Shown: positions 45,825-57,946 of the stretch, one piece after another
Layout: every line of letters begins with the position of its first letter
How positions within the stretch are numbered: the stretch's first letter is position 1
Source of the DNA: Pleurostoma richardsiae
Taxonomy: Eukaryota > Ascomycota > Sordariomycetes > Calosphaeriales > Pleurostomataceae
Direction: 5' to 3'
Length of the DNA stretch: 64,000 nt
Assembly: GCA_030052745.1 (NCBI GenBank)
Contig: JANBVO010000002.1
Span: 496,001 to 560,000, forward strand
The notes under the pieces: model-generated
Told to the model about the DNA's origin: nothing
Database searches by the model: none
Seen by the model: only the letters and a program-made list of their open reading frames with translations
Program-made: the position numbers and the translations under genes

Positions 45825-46520
45825 GGTTGACTCTTTGTGCCTATTTCCGATGACCACGTAAGTTCCGAAGTGTGTCACCGACAGAGAAACACAATATGTC
45901 CCGTTGATGTATATCTTTATACCCTTCTTGACTTATTCCGCATGAGCCGTCTTGAACCAACGGATCATCATAATGGCGTGGTACAACTTACCAGCCAAGT
46001 AGTGAGGACACCCGTAACGGCTTAACACCGAAGCGATGCCAGAACAGTAGTGGGTACTTAACGCCGAGGTGACGTTGAATTTTGGTGACATTTATCGCCG
46101 ACGACAAATCAATAAAATACAAGCAATTAACCAATGAGAAACTATATGGCAATCGGATTTAGAACCCATTCATGCTTTCCCAGCCTCTATACATTCTGGT
46201 GTGGCTAATGAACGATGCTGGCAATTACGAGGCCCCCCTGCCTTGCGGGAAAGTCAGGCAATGAACGATTCATGGCTTATGCGCTCGGGAGGGAGGTCTC
46301 TGTAATTTGTTCACTAATCACCAGCTATGTAGGTTCAAGCCGGAGACATGGACCTGCAATCGCCATCTGTAAGCTGTTTCGGAACATGATGGCCAGCTCG
46401 ACCTCTCGACTATATAAACAACGCTGGATGGCGTCGATTATGCCAGCTTTTCATACTTGACGATTGTACAAAGTTATAGACACATCCCCTGCAACAGACA
46501 TTTGTTTCCTCAGATTCACC
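45825..46520. other. Divergent promoter between MBL and NmrA-like genes
   Basis: 696 bp with no gene; a CTATATAAAC box near 46411 precedes the NmrA-like start. I did not find the GTAAGCCGGT motif here. Confidence 0.45.
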
Positions 46521-47423
46521 ATGGCGTCGTCACCCATCAAGCATGTACTGGTTATTGGAGCAGGCGGAAACGTGGGCAAATCAACAGTCAAGGCTTTGCT
46601 GGAAGAAGATTTCCAAGTCACCGGGTTGACGAGGCAGTCATCTGAAGCCAAGCTGCCAGCAGGGGTGAGACACATCAAGACGGACTACTCCGAAGCATCA
46701 CTTCTCAAGGCCTTCCAAGGTCAAGACGCCGTCATCAGCACGGTTTCCAGCATAGTTCCCGGAGGTGCGCTGGCCCTCCAGAAGGCTTTCGTCGACGCTG
46801 CCGTTGCGGCCGGCGTCAAAGTCTTCTTCCCCTCCGAATACGGGATCGACACCTCGGACCGCGCCGCGTCAGAGTACATTCCCTTCCTCGCAGACAAAGT
46901 CGAGACCGTCGACTACCTCAAGGCCCAAGAGGACAAGATTTCATGGACAGCAGTCATCACGGGGTCCATGTTCGACTGGGGTCTCAATATCCCTGGGTTC
47001 GGGGGCTGGAACGTGCCTGCACGCACTGTCACGCTCTTCGACGGTGGTGACATTCCTTATGAAGCCACAAATCTTGACCAAGTCGGCAGGGCCATCGCGA
47101 AGTCCTTGAAAAAGCCAGAGCTCACCAGGAACCAATATGTCTACGTGAACAGTTTCACGGTGACACAGAATGAAGTTTTAAAGGCTCTCGAGACAGTGAC
47201 AGGCGAGAAGTTTAAGGTTTCGCAAGGCACCGTTGAAGGCCTCTGGCAAGATGGAGCTGCGAAGGTCAAGGAGGGGCAGCCGCTGGGCGCGTTGGCCCAG
47301 ATCGCTGGCGCAGTCTACGGGAAAGGCGGACTGGGACACTTCTCTGCCACGAAAGGACTGTGGAACGAAAGGTTGGGACTGCCACAGGAAAACCTGCTCG
47401 AAGTCGTATCGCAGATAATTTAG
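46521..47423 (+). CDS. NmrA-like / isoflavone-reductase-like NAD(P)-binding protein
   Basis: Atypical SDR of about 300 residues, without introns. Dinucleotide motif VLVIGAGGNVGKSTV (GxxGxxG, about residues 9-23), then GLTRQSSEAKLPAGV, the conserved FFPSEYG strand (about 107-113) and a C-terminal substrate domain. Members either sense NADP(H) balance, as NmrA does for nitrogen regulation, or reduce phenylpropanoid-like substrates; VFFPSEYGID favours the isoflavone-reductase-like side. The frame is open upstream to 46464. I chose the ATG at 46521 (CACCATGG context) because MASSPIKHVLVIG is the usual start. It is probably cytosolic. Confidence 0.85.
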   Translation: MASSPIKHVLVIGAGGNVGKSTVKALLEEDFQVTGLTRQSSEAKLPAGVRHIKTDYSEASLLKAFQGQDAVISTVSSIVPGGALALQKAFVDAAVAAGVKVFFPSEYGIDTSDRAASEYIPFLADKVETVDYLKAQEDKISWTAVITGSMFDWGLNIPGFGGWNVPARTVTLFDGGDIPYEATNLDQVGRAIAKSLKKPELTRNQYVYVNSFTVTQNEVLKALETVTGEKFKVSQGTVEGLWQDGAAKVKEGQPLGALAQIAGAVYGKGGLGHFSATKGLWNERLGLPQENLLEVVSQII

Positions 47424-48353
47424 TTGCCTCAAATAGACGATCATCACCTTTGTCAATCCGGAGTGGAAACCAGAGACACGCTGACATACATTTTCAAGTG
47501 TTTCACTCCATCGACGGGTGCTGAAGCCGGCGAGCCATATGGATATACGATAATCGTACTGCCACATGTCTGTCTGGGCCTCACGTTTGCTAATTAGAGT
47601 GTGGAGCCCGTTCGGGTGTTAGATCTCTTAACGAATTGATTTGAATAAGGTAGGGAGTTGAGGAAGTTTTAGAGCTCCACGTCGCAAGATCGCTTGTAAT
47701 CATTGAGATAGATGTGCCTATCCGGTCATACATGACCGACAGCACATGTGATGCTGCGAGAGGATATCGCACATGTACTTCAATTTGCAGAAACTGAATG
47801 TTCTCGGGTGCAAGAGACACCATTGCGATATTCTCTTACCTGCACATTGTCCTATCAAGTTGCTAGGCTTCCTGACACCTGATACCGTTCTTGTCACCTC
47901 ACAAGAGCTACCTTCGTGATATAAGCCGAGGGAGCGTACGGTATATAACCAGTACCGATGCCCAGTCGCACACATTAAGGATTCTTTAGTTTTTAGTCGG
48001 TTTATCTTTCCTATTATGAGTCGAATATACCGAACAGTCACTCGCGGTCTATATTCCTTCTACTCTCTCCTCAGCTTCGAGATCAAGGCATCATTCACGG
48101 AGAGCAATCCCTCGCCGGGTAATTAGACATAATCTCGTAAGCTTGCGAACGTGCGGTAATGATGATATCAAATGCTCTCAATTAAATATATGTACGTTTT
48201 GAGAAAGGATCTATCCGTATACGCTATGGGTATCGCTGTAAATCGCGAAACACCTCGCTATCTAATACCAATTGAACTCCTGCATGCAGAAAAACATATC
48301 GAGACTCCCAAGGTATTGCTTATCTTTCTCTTGTCTCACTTCCCGAGCTTCCT
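47424..48353. other. Intergenic; boundary between accessory and core regions
   Basis: 930 bp of AT-richer sequence with no supportable gene. Genes to the right are housekeeping, those to the left mostly accessory. Confidence 0.4.
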
Positions 48354-50050
48354 TCACATCAGGAATTCCCTCTTCAGCCAGTGGTCCAGCACAAGCCTGC
48401 CCTCGGAGAAGCTCTCCTTCTCCATGCGGACGATGATGGCCGCGTGGCTGTGCCGGTCCTTGTGGATCCACACGGGGTACTTGTGCCAACCCAGCGAGTC
48501 GAGGCCGTTGATCATCTCGAACTGGTGCGGCGCCAGCGCCAGCGTCGGCTGCTCCCGGTGGGACTGCTTGCGCTCGAGCGCTAGGATCTCCCGGCCCCCT
48601 TCCTCATCGTCCGCCCCCATCAGGCCGTCGGTCTCGGAGCCGCTGTCGTCGGACCTGTGCAGATACTCCTGGTCCTGGCTGCTGTTGAGCTCCTCGTAGG
48701 CGTCCTCAACCGCCTCGCGGATGCCGGTCATCCACAGCGGAGGGCGGAAATCTTCGATGCGGATGCCAGCCTTACCGCCCTCGTGCAGCGCAATGCGCGT
48801 GTTGCTGCGCACCGTCTGTATAACAGAGTTGAGGAGGAAGGCCAGCACACCGACGGGGACAAAGATCGCCAGGGCCAGGAGAAAGGGAATGCGCTTGACC
48901 CACTTCTCGAAGGTCTCGGTGAAGGTTGGACGGGCGATGCGGTCGGCAGGGAGCGGCACGACGGGGTTGGCAGGGTCGAGGATAACGTCCTCGTAGCCCT
49001 CGACGTAGTTAACGCGCACCTTAGACAGGTCGGTGTAAGGGTCCGTCCTAGAGATGCCAGTGGTGTAGTAGACGGCGCTGAGATCATTGACAATGTTGGC
49101 GTAGAGCGTGCGGCGCCGGAAGCGAGCAAGCCCGCGGACGAATATGGAGTCGGGGTCGGCCATAACAGCCAGCAGAGGGCGGCCCGTATCGCGGAACTTG
49201 TCGATACCGAAAAGCTGCCGGCCCGACTTGCTCAGGGTGCGCGCGCCCAGCACGTTCCAGAGATGGTTGGACCAGCCCTTGAGGGGCGTGCGCACGCCGA
49301 GGAACGGACTCGCGAAGGCGGTAAAGCTCTGGATGTAGCACCTATGTCAGCAGCTGCGTTGTCCTGTCCATGTAGCTCCTTTCCAACCGGACGATGTCCA
49401 GTTGAGACGTACCATGCATTCCAGCCTGTTGAGCACGCCCTTCGCGTAGAGCAAACCGATGGCATAACGCGCCACCAGGCCGCCGAGGGAGTAGCCAACG
49501 ACGCTAAGCTTTGTGATTCTGCCGCCGCGGGCGGCGATAGAAGCTAGCTCTTCCTCGATCTCGAGACACACGCGCTCGCCGCCGAGCTCGACGCCGTCGT
49601 AGGTGAAGCTGCCGCTGTTGCGCTTAGCGACCAGTATGTACAGCTTTTCGGGTGGATACATGGCTCGCAGTGCCTTGGCGATGGACATCATGTGGTTAGG
49701 GTTGCCCCATAGCTGTCGACAATTACGATGGTTAGCGGAAGCCTCGTTGCGGATCAATCAATCGTGCCTCGCGAGTCTTGGGTTACATGTTGGTGTTCTC
49801 GTCGTCGGCGGCCCTACAATCGCTTCGATGACGTCGTGTAACCACAGGCGCGGAATCCAGCTCTGGTCCCTGCGCCGGGAGGATTTTAGGTTGCGCTGAC
49901 GGGAGCATTGGGACTGGGCGGACGTTCGAGTGGGTGGACGATCGATGCGGTCATCAGTCAATCAGATCACCTGCAGGCGAAGCAACTCACCCCATGGACT
50001 AGGACGCAGAGGTGGTCAGCCTCCACGCTGCCGCCGGTGTAATCACTCAT
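48354..50050 (-). CDS. ROG1-type lipase / serine esterase (DUF676)
   Basis: Alpha/beta-hydrolase lipase of about 444 residues. Exons, in transcription order: 50050-49991, 49712-49413 and 49328-48354. The oxyanion region is LVHGLWGNPNHM (about residues 16-27) and the nucleophile elbow GYSLGG (about residue 90) carries the catalytic Ser. A SFTAFASPFLGVRTP strand follows, as in yeast Rog1 and related proteins. One hydrophobic helix (IPFLLALAIFVPVGVLAFLL, about 270-290) suggests membrane or lipid-droplet association. The likely Asp/His of the triad are downstream (DGL..and KDRHSHAAIIV). Rog1 is a monoacylglycerol lipase; the exact substrate here is not shown. A longer N-terminus is possible upstream of 50050. 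Confidence 0.82.
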
Positions 50051-52311
50051 AGCTTGGATGTCTAGGGCGATCAGGGACCGGTCTATGGAACGGACGGAGA
50101 AGGGAAGCAGATTTGCGGATGTGAGGAGGGAGAGAAAAGGGGCCACGCCCAAGAGAGGCTTTTGTAGGGGCGAAGTCTGTTAGTGGGGGTGTCTGGGCTG
50201 CCCGGTGGCTACCAAGCCCCGAACATCCGACTCCCACACTGAAACTTGTCCCAACAAAAGCCTGTCCAGGCGTGATCCTGATTTGAGGCGGCGAGGATTA
50301 ATGACGGTTTGGACGGCCAATGGCCCGACACAGTGGGTTTGCCCGTGCCTGGGGCGCACAGGATCACGCGGCGGAGAGGCGCTGGAAGCCAGTGAAAGCG
50401 CGACAGGGAAGCACCGCGCCAGTGTGGGTTTGGTTGGCCTGACGCAGGGTGCAGGTGATCGTGGGGTCCAGTGAGGTGACGACACAGCGCAGAACGACGG
50501 CCGATTTATGTGGACACCCTGGCGCGACGCGGTGTTGGGGCTAGGACAGAGCCTCAACAGACAGGGATGACGGTGATGTCGTCACCAGAGGTCGACAGAG
50601 ACGAGCAGGAAGAGATATATGGAAGGGCGGGAGAGTTTGGAGCCTAGAAGAAGGAGGGAAAGGGAGAAGAGGGGGACCATACCTCTCTATATAGGTAGAT
50701 AGGCAGCCCATAGAGGGGGGCCAAGGTCTCGGCTTGGTGGAGAGCAGGGAGATCGTCTCCGGACCCGATTGATGCCAGAGCCGACCAGGGACAAGAGATA
50801 AGGGACCTCTGGCCGGTCATCCCTTTGGTTCGCCATGCTATCAACGCCCGATGAAGGGCCCCTCAAGGCTCAAGCCCGTGTCAGAGTCGCACTAACAGCC
50901 AGCTAGCAGCGGCTGCTGCGCTACCGCTGCATAGAATCGGCCGATAAGGTACTGCCTTTCGGTGACGAAAGAGGATTTTGCTTGGTCTGTCTGCTCTGCT
51001 CCACGGAGAGGCGTGAAATGCTCCGAAGACAAAGACAAGGGGCAGGGCTGTATCCGTAGATTCACCGCCTGTTGTGTGACCCGCCTCATACACTTTGCTC
51101 TCATACACGACGATGTAGAAAAGTTAAGAGTCAGATGCACATAGGATCGCCGCGTCTCACTGCTCGCCGCAGTTACCGGTAGGCAGCTGGAGGATGTTGA
51201 ATTCGCGGTCTCCCGCATTCGTCGTCTGGAACTTTTCTTCCCTCTGGTGCCAGTGCGCCGTGCCCCTCCGCTCAGAGAGGAAATTGCTCGCGTGCCAAGA
51301 TGACCGACCCTACACACATTCGTTACTCTTCAATCTGTCTCTCCCTCTCTGCCCCTCCATCACAAAAAAGTGTGAAGGGAGGATCGAGCGCCCACCTGCG
51401 TGCATGCAAGGGACCACACAGCTGGGACTTTCGACGCATTTCTCTCTGCGTCTCTGTGCTCAAGCTCGTGGAGACCCTGCTTTAGCGAGGCACATCGGTG
51501 GAGGCGGTTGCGACCGAAGGGGTATTCGACTGCCTCGCTAACCGCGCATCCAGTGCAAATAAAATGCGTGCGACATCGTGAAGATATGTCCTCATGCAGC
51601 TGCTCCGTTGACCCTTGATGTAGAATAGAACGGCTCGTCCATATCGAGTACATGGCTACCACAGCTCGAATAGGTCCTGAATCAAGGTACTGCACCGAGG
51701 TCTTTGAATTCTTGACATGCTGTCCCTCCTAGCAAATCTAGCTGGCTTCTGCTTGGGTACCTTACCTATTTACCCTCGCTCAACTTAAATCCACTGCCTC
51801 GTGTAAATAAGGAATCTTAGGCACACGTGGTGGATCTGCACTGCGCGGCGGCGGCGGGTAAGGCCGCCCCCGATGCGAGCCGCCACGCGAACTCGCACCT
51901 GTTCCCAACGTCGTCCGTCTTGTCTGCTTTCCGGTAGGAAACTCGCTCTCATACTGGTACCGAGACTTATCTTAGGTAATCACGGCCAGTTCTCATGTGC
52001 CTTCTGCGTCCATAGAGCACCTCTGATACTCGTCACGCCAGTACCGTAAATCATTTCTTCTACGTCTTGGGCAATCAAAATCGATCTTCCGCGTGTCCCA
52101 CCGCGACGGCGCCCATTGCCCATCTTAGTCACAGGGACTGGTACCATGCTGAGTACTCATCTCCAGCCTGACGTCTGACTGACGGTATCTGCTACAATTG
52201 CAACTTCCATGATCCTACAGCGACTCGGCACGAAACAAGACCAGCCTAGCTTCTCCCCACCCATGCTCTCCTCTCATGCTACCTTTCTATTAACCTTCAG
52301 CGTCATTTGCA
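50051..52311. other. Large divergent intergenic region
   Basis: About 2.26 kb between the lipase and REX3 starts. GC-rich near the lipase, then mixed sequence with pyrimidine tracts near 52250 typical of a fungal promoter. Several open frames are visible but none is supportable. Confidence 0.45.
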
Positions 52312-54456
52312 ATGGCGGACGGATTGGCATCACTCGGCATCTTTAAGCATCTGCCTTGTCCTGCTGGAGATAATTGCACCGCTTTCAGATGCCTGTTTCG
52401 GCACAAGTCGGATGAAGAAGCATGGCCGCTCCCAGCCCAGCCTCAGTCGTCGCAGCAGCATCGGGGCCATGGTCACCATAAAGGCCAGGGTGAAGGGCAG
52501 GTTGAAGGTCGGGATGGAGGTGAGGATGAATCACCACGGAATAGAACTGCCCTAAGTCAAGATGAGACGAGTGACGAGCCACCTCACAAACGGCTCAGAA
52601 CCACATCAGGACAGCCTGTCGCGAGGCAACATGACCAGTCAATTCTCACTCCGGTCACCAACTCAGCTCCGGCAAACACAACGCCAAGCCTCTCGTCAAC
52701 AATGAGCGAGAGGCCCTACGACCCTGCTTGGCCCGGTGTCGCCAGCCCTGCCAGCGTGAGAAAATCCGTCTCACCTCCACCACTAAAGCACAAAGAGCCG
52801 GTTCAAGGCAAGCTGACCACTCACACCGGGTCGCCTTCAACACCAGGAAAGCTTCACACACCCGTGGTGTCGTCGGCAAACCCATCTCCTGCTCGGCACG
52901 ATGCGAAAGCAGCTTCAACGTCGGCCGCGCCAGCGGCCCAGAAGCCCTCTAGAAAGCCTGAGTCTTTGAACCCGCGTTTGCTTCAGTCCTCTCCAGCCAG
53001 TCACGAGCATCGTTTCAAGCTGCTGAAGCTGCTCCATGCCGAGTATGTGCGCTTGAATAACGAGCTTAAGAAGGACCGGGATCCGAAAATAAAGAGCCTC
53101 GTGCTCAGCGACCAGGAGCTCATCTGGCTAGCCCTGGACGAGGAGCAGAGAATTGCTACGGGGAACCGACTGGTTTACGGAAACATCATCAAGAACTTCA
53201 TCATGAAATACAAGCGGATGGACGCGGCGAAGTGGAAGGCCGAGCGTCTAGAGAAGAAGAAGGCTGCGCTCCCGAAGGGCCCGCAGGAGAAGAAACCGCC
53301 TACGATCGTCGAGACAGGCTTGACTCCCGCGCAGGAGGTCGAGCTGCTATCGCGGCTTATAACGCCTATCACGAATCTGGGGCAGTTCAACTACGTCTCA
53401 TCTGTACCTAGCCCTGACGACATCCAGAAAGCCATGCAAGGTGTAGAGGCAGCCCAGGGCTGGGAGCGCTGCGACCGCTGCGAGAAGCGATTCCAGGTGT
53501 TCCCCGGCCGGAGGCTCGAGGATGGGAAGCTTACGTCCGGCGGCGAATGCACGTTTCACTGGGGCAAGATGTATTTTCTCGAGCGACAAGCGGGCGACAA
53601 GTCCGGTTCTCAGGAGAAGAGATATCGTTGCTGCGGCCAGGCAGTCGGCGACTCGGCGGGCTGCACCACAAGCCCTACCCACGTTTGGAAGACCACGGAT
53701 CCAAAGAGACTCGCGCTGGTCCTGAACTTTGCCGAGACCCCCGAGAACCCCCTCGCTCCGACCGACCGAGCTGTCGCCTTTGACTGCGAAATGTGCTACA
53801 CGGTCAAGGGGCTCGAGCTCATCCGCCTGACGGCGACGTCCTGGCCCACGGGCGAGGAACTCCTCGACGTCCTCGTCCAGCCCATCGGCGAGATCCTGGA
53901 CCTCAACTCGCGCTTCTCCGGCGTCTGGCCTGAGGACTTCGACAACGCAGAGCAGTGGTCGGCCAAGAAGCCGCAGCCCGCCCCGCAGCCATCCGGTGCG
54001 CGCAAGAAGATGCAGATGGTGTCCTCGCCCGAGGTGGCCCGCGACCTGCTCTTCTCGCTCATCTCCCCCGCCACACCGCTGATCGGCCATGGGCTCGAGA
54101 ACGACCTCAACGCCGTGCGTGTGGTGCACCCGCGCGTCGTCGACACGGTGCTGCTGTTCCCGCACAAGCGCGGCCTGCCCATCCGGCACGGCCTCAAGAT
54201 GCTCATGGAGACGAAGCTCAACCGCCAGATCCAGGTCGAGAGCGGCGCCGACGGCAAGGTACAGGGCCATGACAGCGCCGAGGACGCGCGGGCCGCGGGG
54301 GATTTGGTGCGGCTCAAGGTGAAGGAGGAGTGGGAGCGGATGAAGAGCCAGGGCTGGAAGCTCGTCGACGGCGACTTTGTGGCCCCCATTGAGAAAGACA
54401 AGGATGGCGGTCTGACGGAGGCGTTTTTGGAGGGCCGACAATCGAAGTCGGCCTAG
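52312..54456 (+). CDS. REX3: RNA exonuclease 3
   Basis: 3'-5' exoribonuclease of 714 residues, without introns, of the DEDDh class, acting in maturation of stable RNAs such as RNase MRP RNA in yeast. The N-terminus has a CCCH-like zinc motif (CPAGDNCTAFRCLFRH). Residues about 75-230 are low complexity. A helical segment (LLKLLHAEYVRLNNELKKD) leads into a Cys-rich zinc site (CDRCEKRF..CTFHWGK..CCGQ..GC). The exonuclease domain starts at FDCEMCYTVKGLELIRLT (about 485, Asp and Glu), continues with IGHGLENDLNAVRVVHPRVVDT (Asp) and ends with GHDSAEDARAAGDL (His and Asp). All DEDDh residues are intact. Start context is CAATGGCG. Confidence 0.92.
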   Translation: MADGLASLGIFKHLPCPAGDNCTAFRCLFRHKSDEEAWPLPAQPQSSQQHRGHGHHKGQGEGQVEGRDGGEDESPRNRTALSQDETSDEPPHKRLRTTSGQPVARQHDQSILTPVTNSAPANTTPSLSSTMSERPYDPAWPGVASPASVRKSVSPPPLKHKEPVQGKLTTHTGSPSTPGKLHTPVVSSANPSPARHDAKAASTSAAPAAQKPSRKPESLNPRLLQSSPASHEHRFKLLKLLHAEYVRLNNELKKDRDPKIKSLVLSDQELIWLALDEEQRIATGNRLVYGNIIKNFIMKYKRMDAAKWKAERLEKKKAALPKGPQEKKPPTIVETGLTPAQEVELLSRLITPITNLGQFNYVSSVPSPDDIQKAMQGVEAAQGWERCDRCEKRFQVFPGRRLEDGKLTSGGECTFHWGKMYFLERQAGDKSGSQEKRYRCCGQAVGDSAGCTTSPTHVWKTTDPKRLALVLNFAETPENPLAPTDRAVAFDCEMCYTVKGLELIRLTATSWPTGEELLDVLVQPIGEILDLNSRFSGVWPEDFDNAEQWSAKKPQPAPQPSGARKKMQMVSSPEVARDLLFSLISPATPLIGHGLENDLNAVRVVHPRVVDTVLLFPHKRGLPIRHGLKMLMETKLNRQIQVESGADGKVQGHDSAEDARAAGDLVRLKVKEEWERMKSQGWKLVDGDFVAPIEKDKDGGLTEAFLEGRQSKSA

Positions 54457-55071
54457 AAGTCGAGGCGAAATGCTTCCGCCGTGTTTTGGTGCCTGTCCAC
54501 TACTATGTACTATAGATGATGCGATGATGTTCACGATGAGCATTCTACAACGAATCGGGTCTGCTACTGAGGATCATCGGTTCACGGGGCTTCATCTTTG
54601 ATCGACTAGGCGATGGTCTGCGAGGCTATAGGATCTTGAGAATTGAGCATTGAGCAGCTCTGTGATAGCCTTTTAGGACCGCAGCCAACGGCACAGTAAA
54701 GGAGGCACAAATATGAAAAGAAAATGCAACCGGTCCACTGTATAACGAAGGCCATCGGGGCGCCATTCCCGGAGTAATTGCCATCAAATTTCATTCGAAG
54801 CGGGGATGATAGGAGCCGCTCTGTCCTATCCCATAGTGATACATGTACATGCCATTTTCCGACTTTCTTACAACGTAGCCCATCCACTCACCACCGGACC
54901 GTCCGGCACCTTTAAGGCGCTGGAGAAGTTGAAAGATTCTCTGCCACAGAACCATCACTACTAGCTTACCCCAACGTAGTAGTGGTATAGATCTGTCGGT
55001 AGGCATAGATCTTCTCCATGAGTCCGTTCGGCTACCTAACCAAACTTCCCACCTCCGCTCCCATCAGCTCC
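54457..55071. other. Convergent spacer between REX3 and PHB1
   Basis: 615 bp, no gene seen. Contains both 3' untranslated regions. Confidence 0.5.
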
Positions 55072-55995
55072 CTACGCCCGTCCCGCATTCAGCAGTATGT
55101 TCGTCCCCTGCTTCCCGCCCGGCAGATACGCCACGTTGGGGTTGGACGCCAGCGTCTGCGCGATCTCCCTGCTCGCCTCGATCTTCCGGATCTGGACCAG
55201 GCCGTCGCCGGCGCGGGCGATGGCCTTGCTGATGGTGTCTGCGCTCTCGGCCTCGCCCTCGGCGCGGATGACGTTGGCCTGGCGCTCCTGCTCGGCGCGC
55301 TCGACGATGAAGCGGGCGCGCTCGGCGTCCTGCTGGGCGATCTGCTTCTGCTCGACGGCCTTGGTGAACTCCTTGCCGAAGGTCATGTGCGTGATGGACA
55401 CGTCCTCGAGGGCGATGTTGAACTCGGCCGCGCGCTTCATTAGGTCGGTGCGGATCCGCTGCGAGACGGCCTCGCGCTGGGTGATTAGCTCGGCGGCGTC
55501 GAACTGGGCCACGATGGCCTTGAGGACCTCGTTGCCGATGGAGGGGAGGACACGCTCGTCGTAGTCGGTTCCGAGGGACTAGATAGACCGGGTATATCAG
55601 TAGCAGTTCTTGAGGGTTCGGCGGCCTTGGCTACATGTACCACTGGCCGAGCAGGGGAAGTCTGTCATTACCTGATAAATCTTGGGCAGGGCCTGCACCT
55701 GCGGGCGGTGCAGCACACGCAGCGTCAAGCTGACCATCTGAAGATCCTTGCTGCCGGTCGTGGTGGCGATATTCCGCGGCTTGGTGCGCACGTCGAAGAT
55801 GATGCTCCTCTGCAGCCACGGAACCAGGAAGTGTGTGCCCTCGTTAACCACCGTCTCCTTGACACCCTGCAACCGGTCGAAGATGACAGCCCTCGTGCCG
55901 CCCTTGACGTCGTACATGGAGGCATTGACGACGCTCGCGCCGATGAAGGCCGGGATGGCGAGCCGGTACACGAGGCCGAGCATTCGATCAGCCAT
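55072..55995 (-). CDS. PHB1: Prohibitin-1, mitochondrial inner membrane
   Basis: Subunit of the ring-shaped prohibitin complex that scaffolds the mitochondrial inner membrane and guards membrane-protein turnover together with Phb2. Two exons, 55995-55672 and 55578-55072, give 276 residues, normal for the family. The N-terminus has a hydrophobic anchor ([19 protein letters not shown]), then [18 protein letters not shown] and the SPFH/prohibitin domain. [20 protein letters not shown] spans the exon 2 start. A C-terminal coiled coil ([21 protein letters not shown]) mediates assembly. The partner PHB2 is not in this window. It is divergently transcribed from QCR8, another inner-membrane protein gene, 357 bp apart. 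Confidence 0.93.
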
Positions 55996-56352
55996 GTTTG
56001 CTGCTCTTCTTCAGGCTCAGCTCTTGGTCGTTCTTCTGATTTGCCTGGTCCGAGAAAAGAGGCCGCGGTGGATGGGAATCGCCTGCGTTACCTCTAAATT
56101 TCGTATCACACGAAGCTTAGGAAGCTCCGGGGATCCCACCGCAGAGAGCAGAGGTGGTCCGTGCGTCCAGTCACAGATTGAGGTTTTCCAAGAATTTCCG
56201 GAGCCGCACGCACTAGTCCTCTTTGGGCGACGGCCCTCGGGAAACTTCGAATTGACTGACGGCGGCATTCTCTCTTCACTGTCTGCTTTCTTCCGACGCC
56301 TTCGAACTGCAATTGAGCTTCAACCTCACGTCACTCGAACTCCCACGACACG
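55996..56352. promoter_or_regulatory. Divergent promoter of PHB1 and QCR8
   Basis: 357-bp promoter between two genes for mitochondrial inner-membrane proteins. It may co-ordinate their expression; I see no motif I can name. Confidence 0.5.
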
Positions 56353-57095
56353 ATGAGACCTACTCAGACTCTCCGCTCCGGCGGCGGCTCCACGCCGCTT
56401 GGCATGTACAACCAGTGAGTATTCTCTACCTAGCCGGAGCTCAATCGATAAAGATGTTGTGCGGTGTTTTCGGCATCATCGCGGCTGAGACAGAGCTGTG
56501 AGGACGGCGCCAATTGGATCTGATACTGACTGCTGGATGATAGCTGGATTGGTACCTGGGGAGGCTTCGGTGAGTTCCCCCTCTAGTCCTCTGCGGACGT
56601 CCTTGAAGGTCCCAGCATCCCGAGGGCGAGCCTTTGGACACTTGACACGACGAGCCCCATCCACCCTGCCATCCACCCGGCCTCTCGATCCCGAACATTC
56701 TTACCTACGAGAGGTTCTGCAACTGTCTCGAATTGGAATCAGTCTACTAACGGGCTGTCTTCTCACTCAACCAGGTGCCATCAAGCAGAAGAACATCATC
56801 ACCTACGGCATCTCCCCCAACCGCCAGAACCCTTTCTCCGGTGCCTTCCATGACGCCATCTTCAACACCTGGCGGCGGTTCAGCGCTCAGGTCCTCTACA
56901 TTGCGCCTCCCTTCATTGCCGGCTACTACATCATGAACTGGGCTGTCGAGAGGTAAGAACGCTACCAGGCGATAGATCAACACGGGGAGCGGGCGGGGAA
57001 ATGTATTGGAACGGCATTGCTAATACTGTCGGTGCAGGAACGAGTACCTGAACTCTAAGGCCGGTCGGGCCGAGTTCGCTGGCGAGGAGGAGTAA
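56353..57095 (+). CDS. QCR8: Cytochrome bc1 complex subunit 8
   Basis: Small subunit of respiratory complex III (ubiquinol-cytochrome c reductase), 107 residues. Four exons: 56353-56414, 56544-56569 (26 nt), 56775-56952 and 57038-57095. Spliced sequence gives WIGTWGGFGAIKQKNIITYG, then NTWRRFSAQVLYIAPPFIAGYY with the single membrane helix, and the end NEYLNSKAGRAEFAGEEE. It contacts cytochrome b and helps shape the quinone-binding region. The 26-nt microexon is required for the family sequence. It is transcribed away from PHB1. Confidence 0.93.
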
Positions 57096-57946
57096 AGTGG
57101 CTGGCTGGGCTGGATCGAGCTGATGGCGGGAGGGCTCTGTCGCGTGAGCTAGATGTACGAGTTGTATAGCACTAGACGGCGGATGCAACGGAGGAGCATA
57201 GACTTTCAATAATCGTCTGTTCTTTCGCTCTTGATGTTTTATTTCCCGGTGGCCCGTTTATGTCTACCATGCTTGCCAATGGCTGCGAAATCTCCCACTA
57301 AAAGCCGAGTCATTAAACTCTTGCACCTTTCTGCTTACGAGGATAAGATTGGGACTGTCACTTGTAAGGACGTGGGTCCACTCAGCGATATAAGCACGCT
57401 CTGCACCGTCAGACTTTGCTCTTCCTAACAGCATCGGTATCGGACGAGGGCTGCTGCCAGGAACGAATCTGGAAGCCTGGATGAAGTGGGGGAGATCTCA
57501 AGATGCCACTTCTAAGCAGCAATACACCATATAGCCCGGTCATCGTAACACCCAATCCAACTCCAGCACATCTAGAAACGTCAGACAAGGCCGGCGTGCA
57601 CGATGTCCAGCTGCTAAAGCAAAGACATCCACTTCGTTGAACCTCGCCGTCTACTCGCAAGCTCGTCACAGATGCTACACCATGCGCGATCCCACCCGTG
57701 TTCCCCCTAGTAGCTCGAGAGCGCGAAACACTCGGTGACATCTCGACTGTTCCTACAAGTCGTCGTCAAGACACGGCCGTCAGTTGCCTCTAGAAGACGA
57801 AAAAGACACAGACGGGCTCTCTAGCCACGGACCGAAACGAGTGAGGAGGAAGATAGAAGCCGGCAGATCATACTTCATCCACCACATCTATGAAGGACAA
57901 CGCAGTGGAAGCCTAAGAGCGCAGAGACGGAAAGCGCAAAAAGACG
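57096..57946. other. Intergenic
   Basis: About 850 bp between QCR8 and the tRNA with no supportable gene. Confidence 0.5.

Noticed and set aside
48657-49547. A 296-codon plus-strand frame opposite the lipase
   Set aside because: Antisense shadow of the lipase's last exons; the lipase has the catalytic motif and sensible splice sites.
53398-54543. A 381-codon minus-strand frame opposite REX3
   Set aside because: It is the antisense shadow of a clearly coding, GC-rich exon; its composition is biased and no domain is visible.
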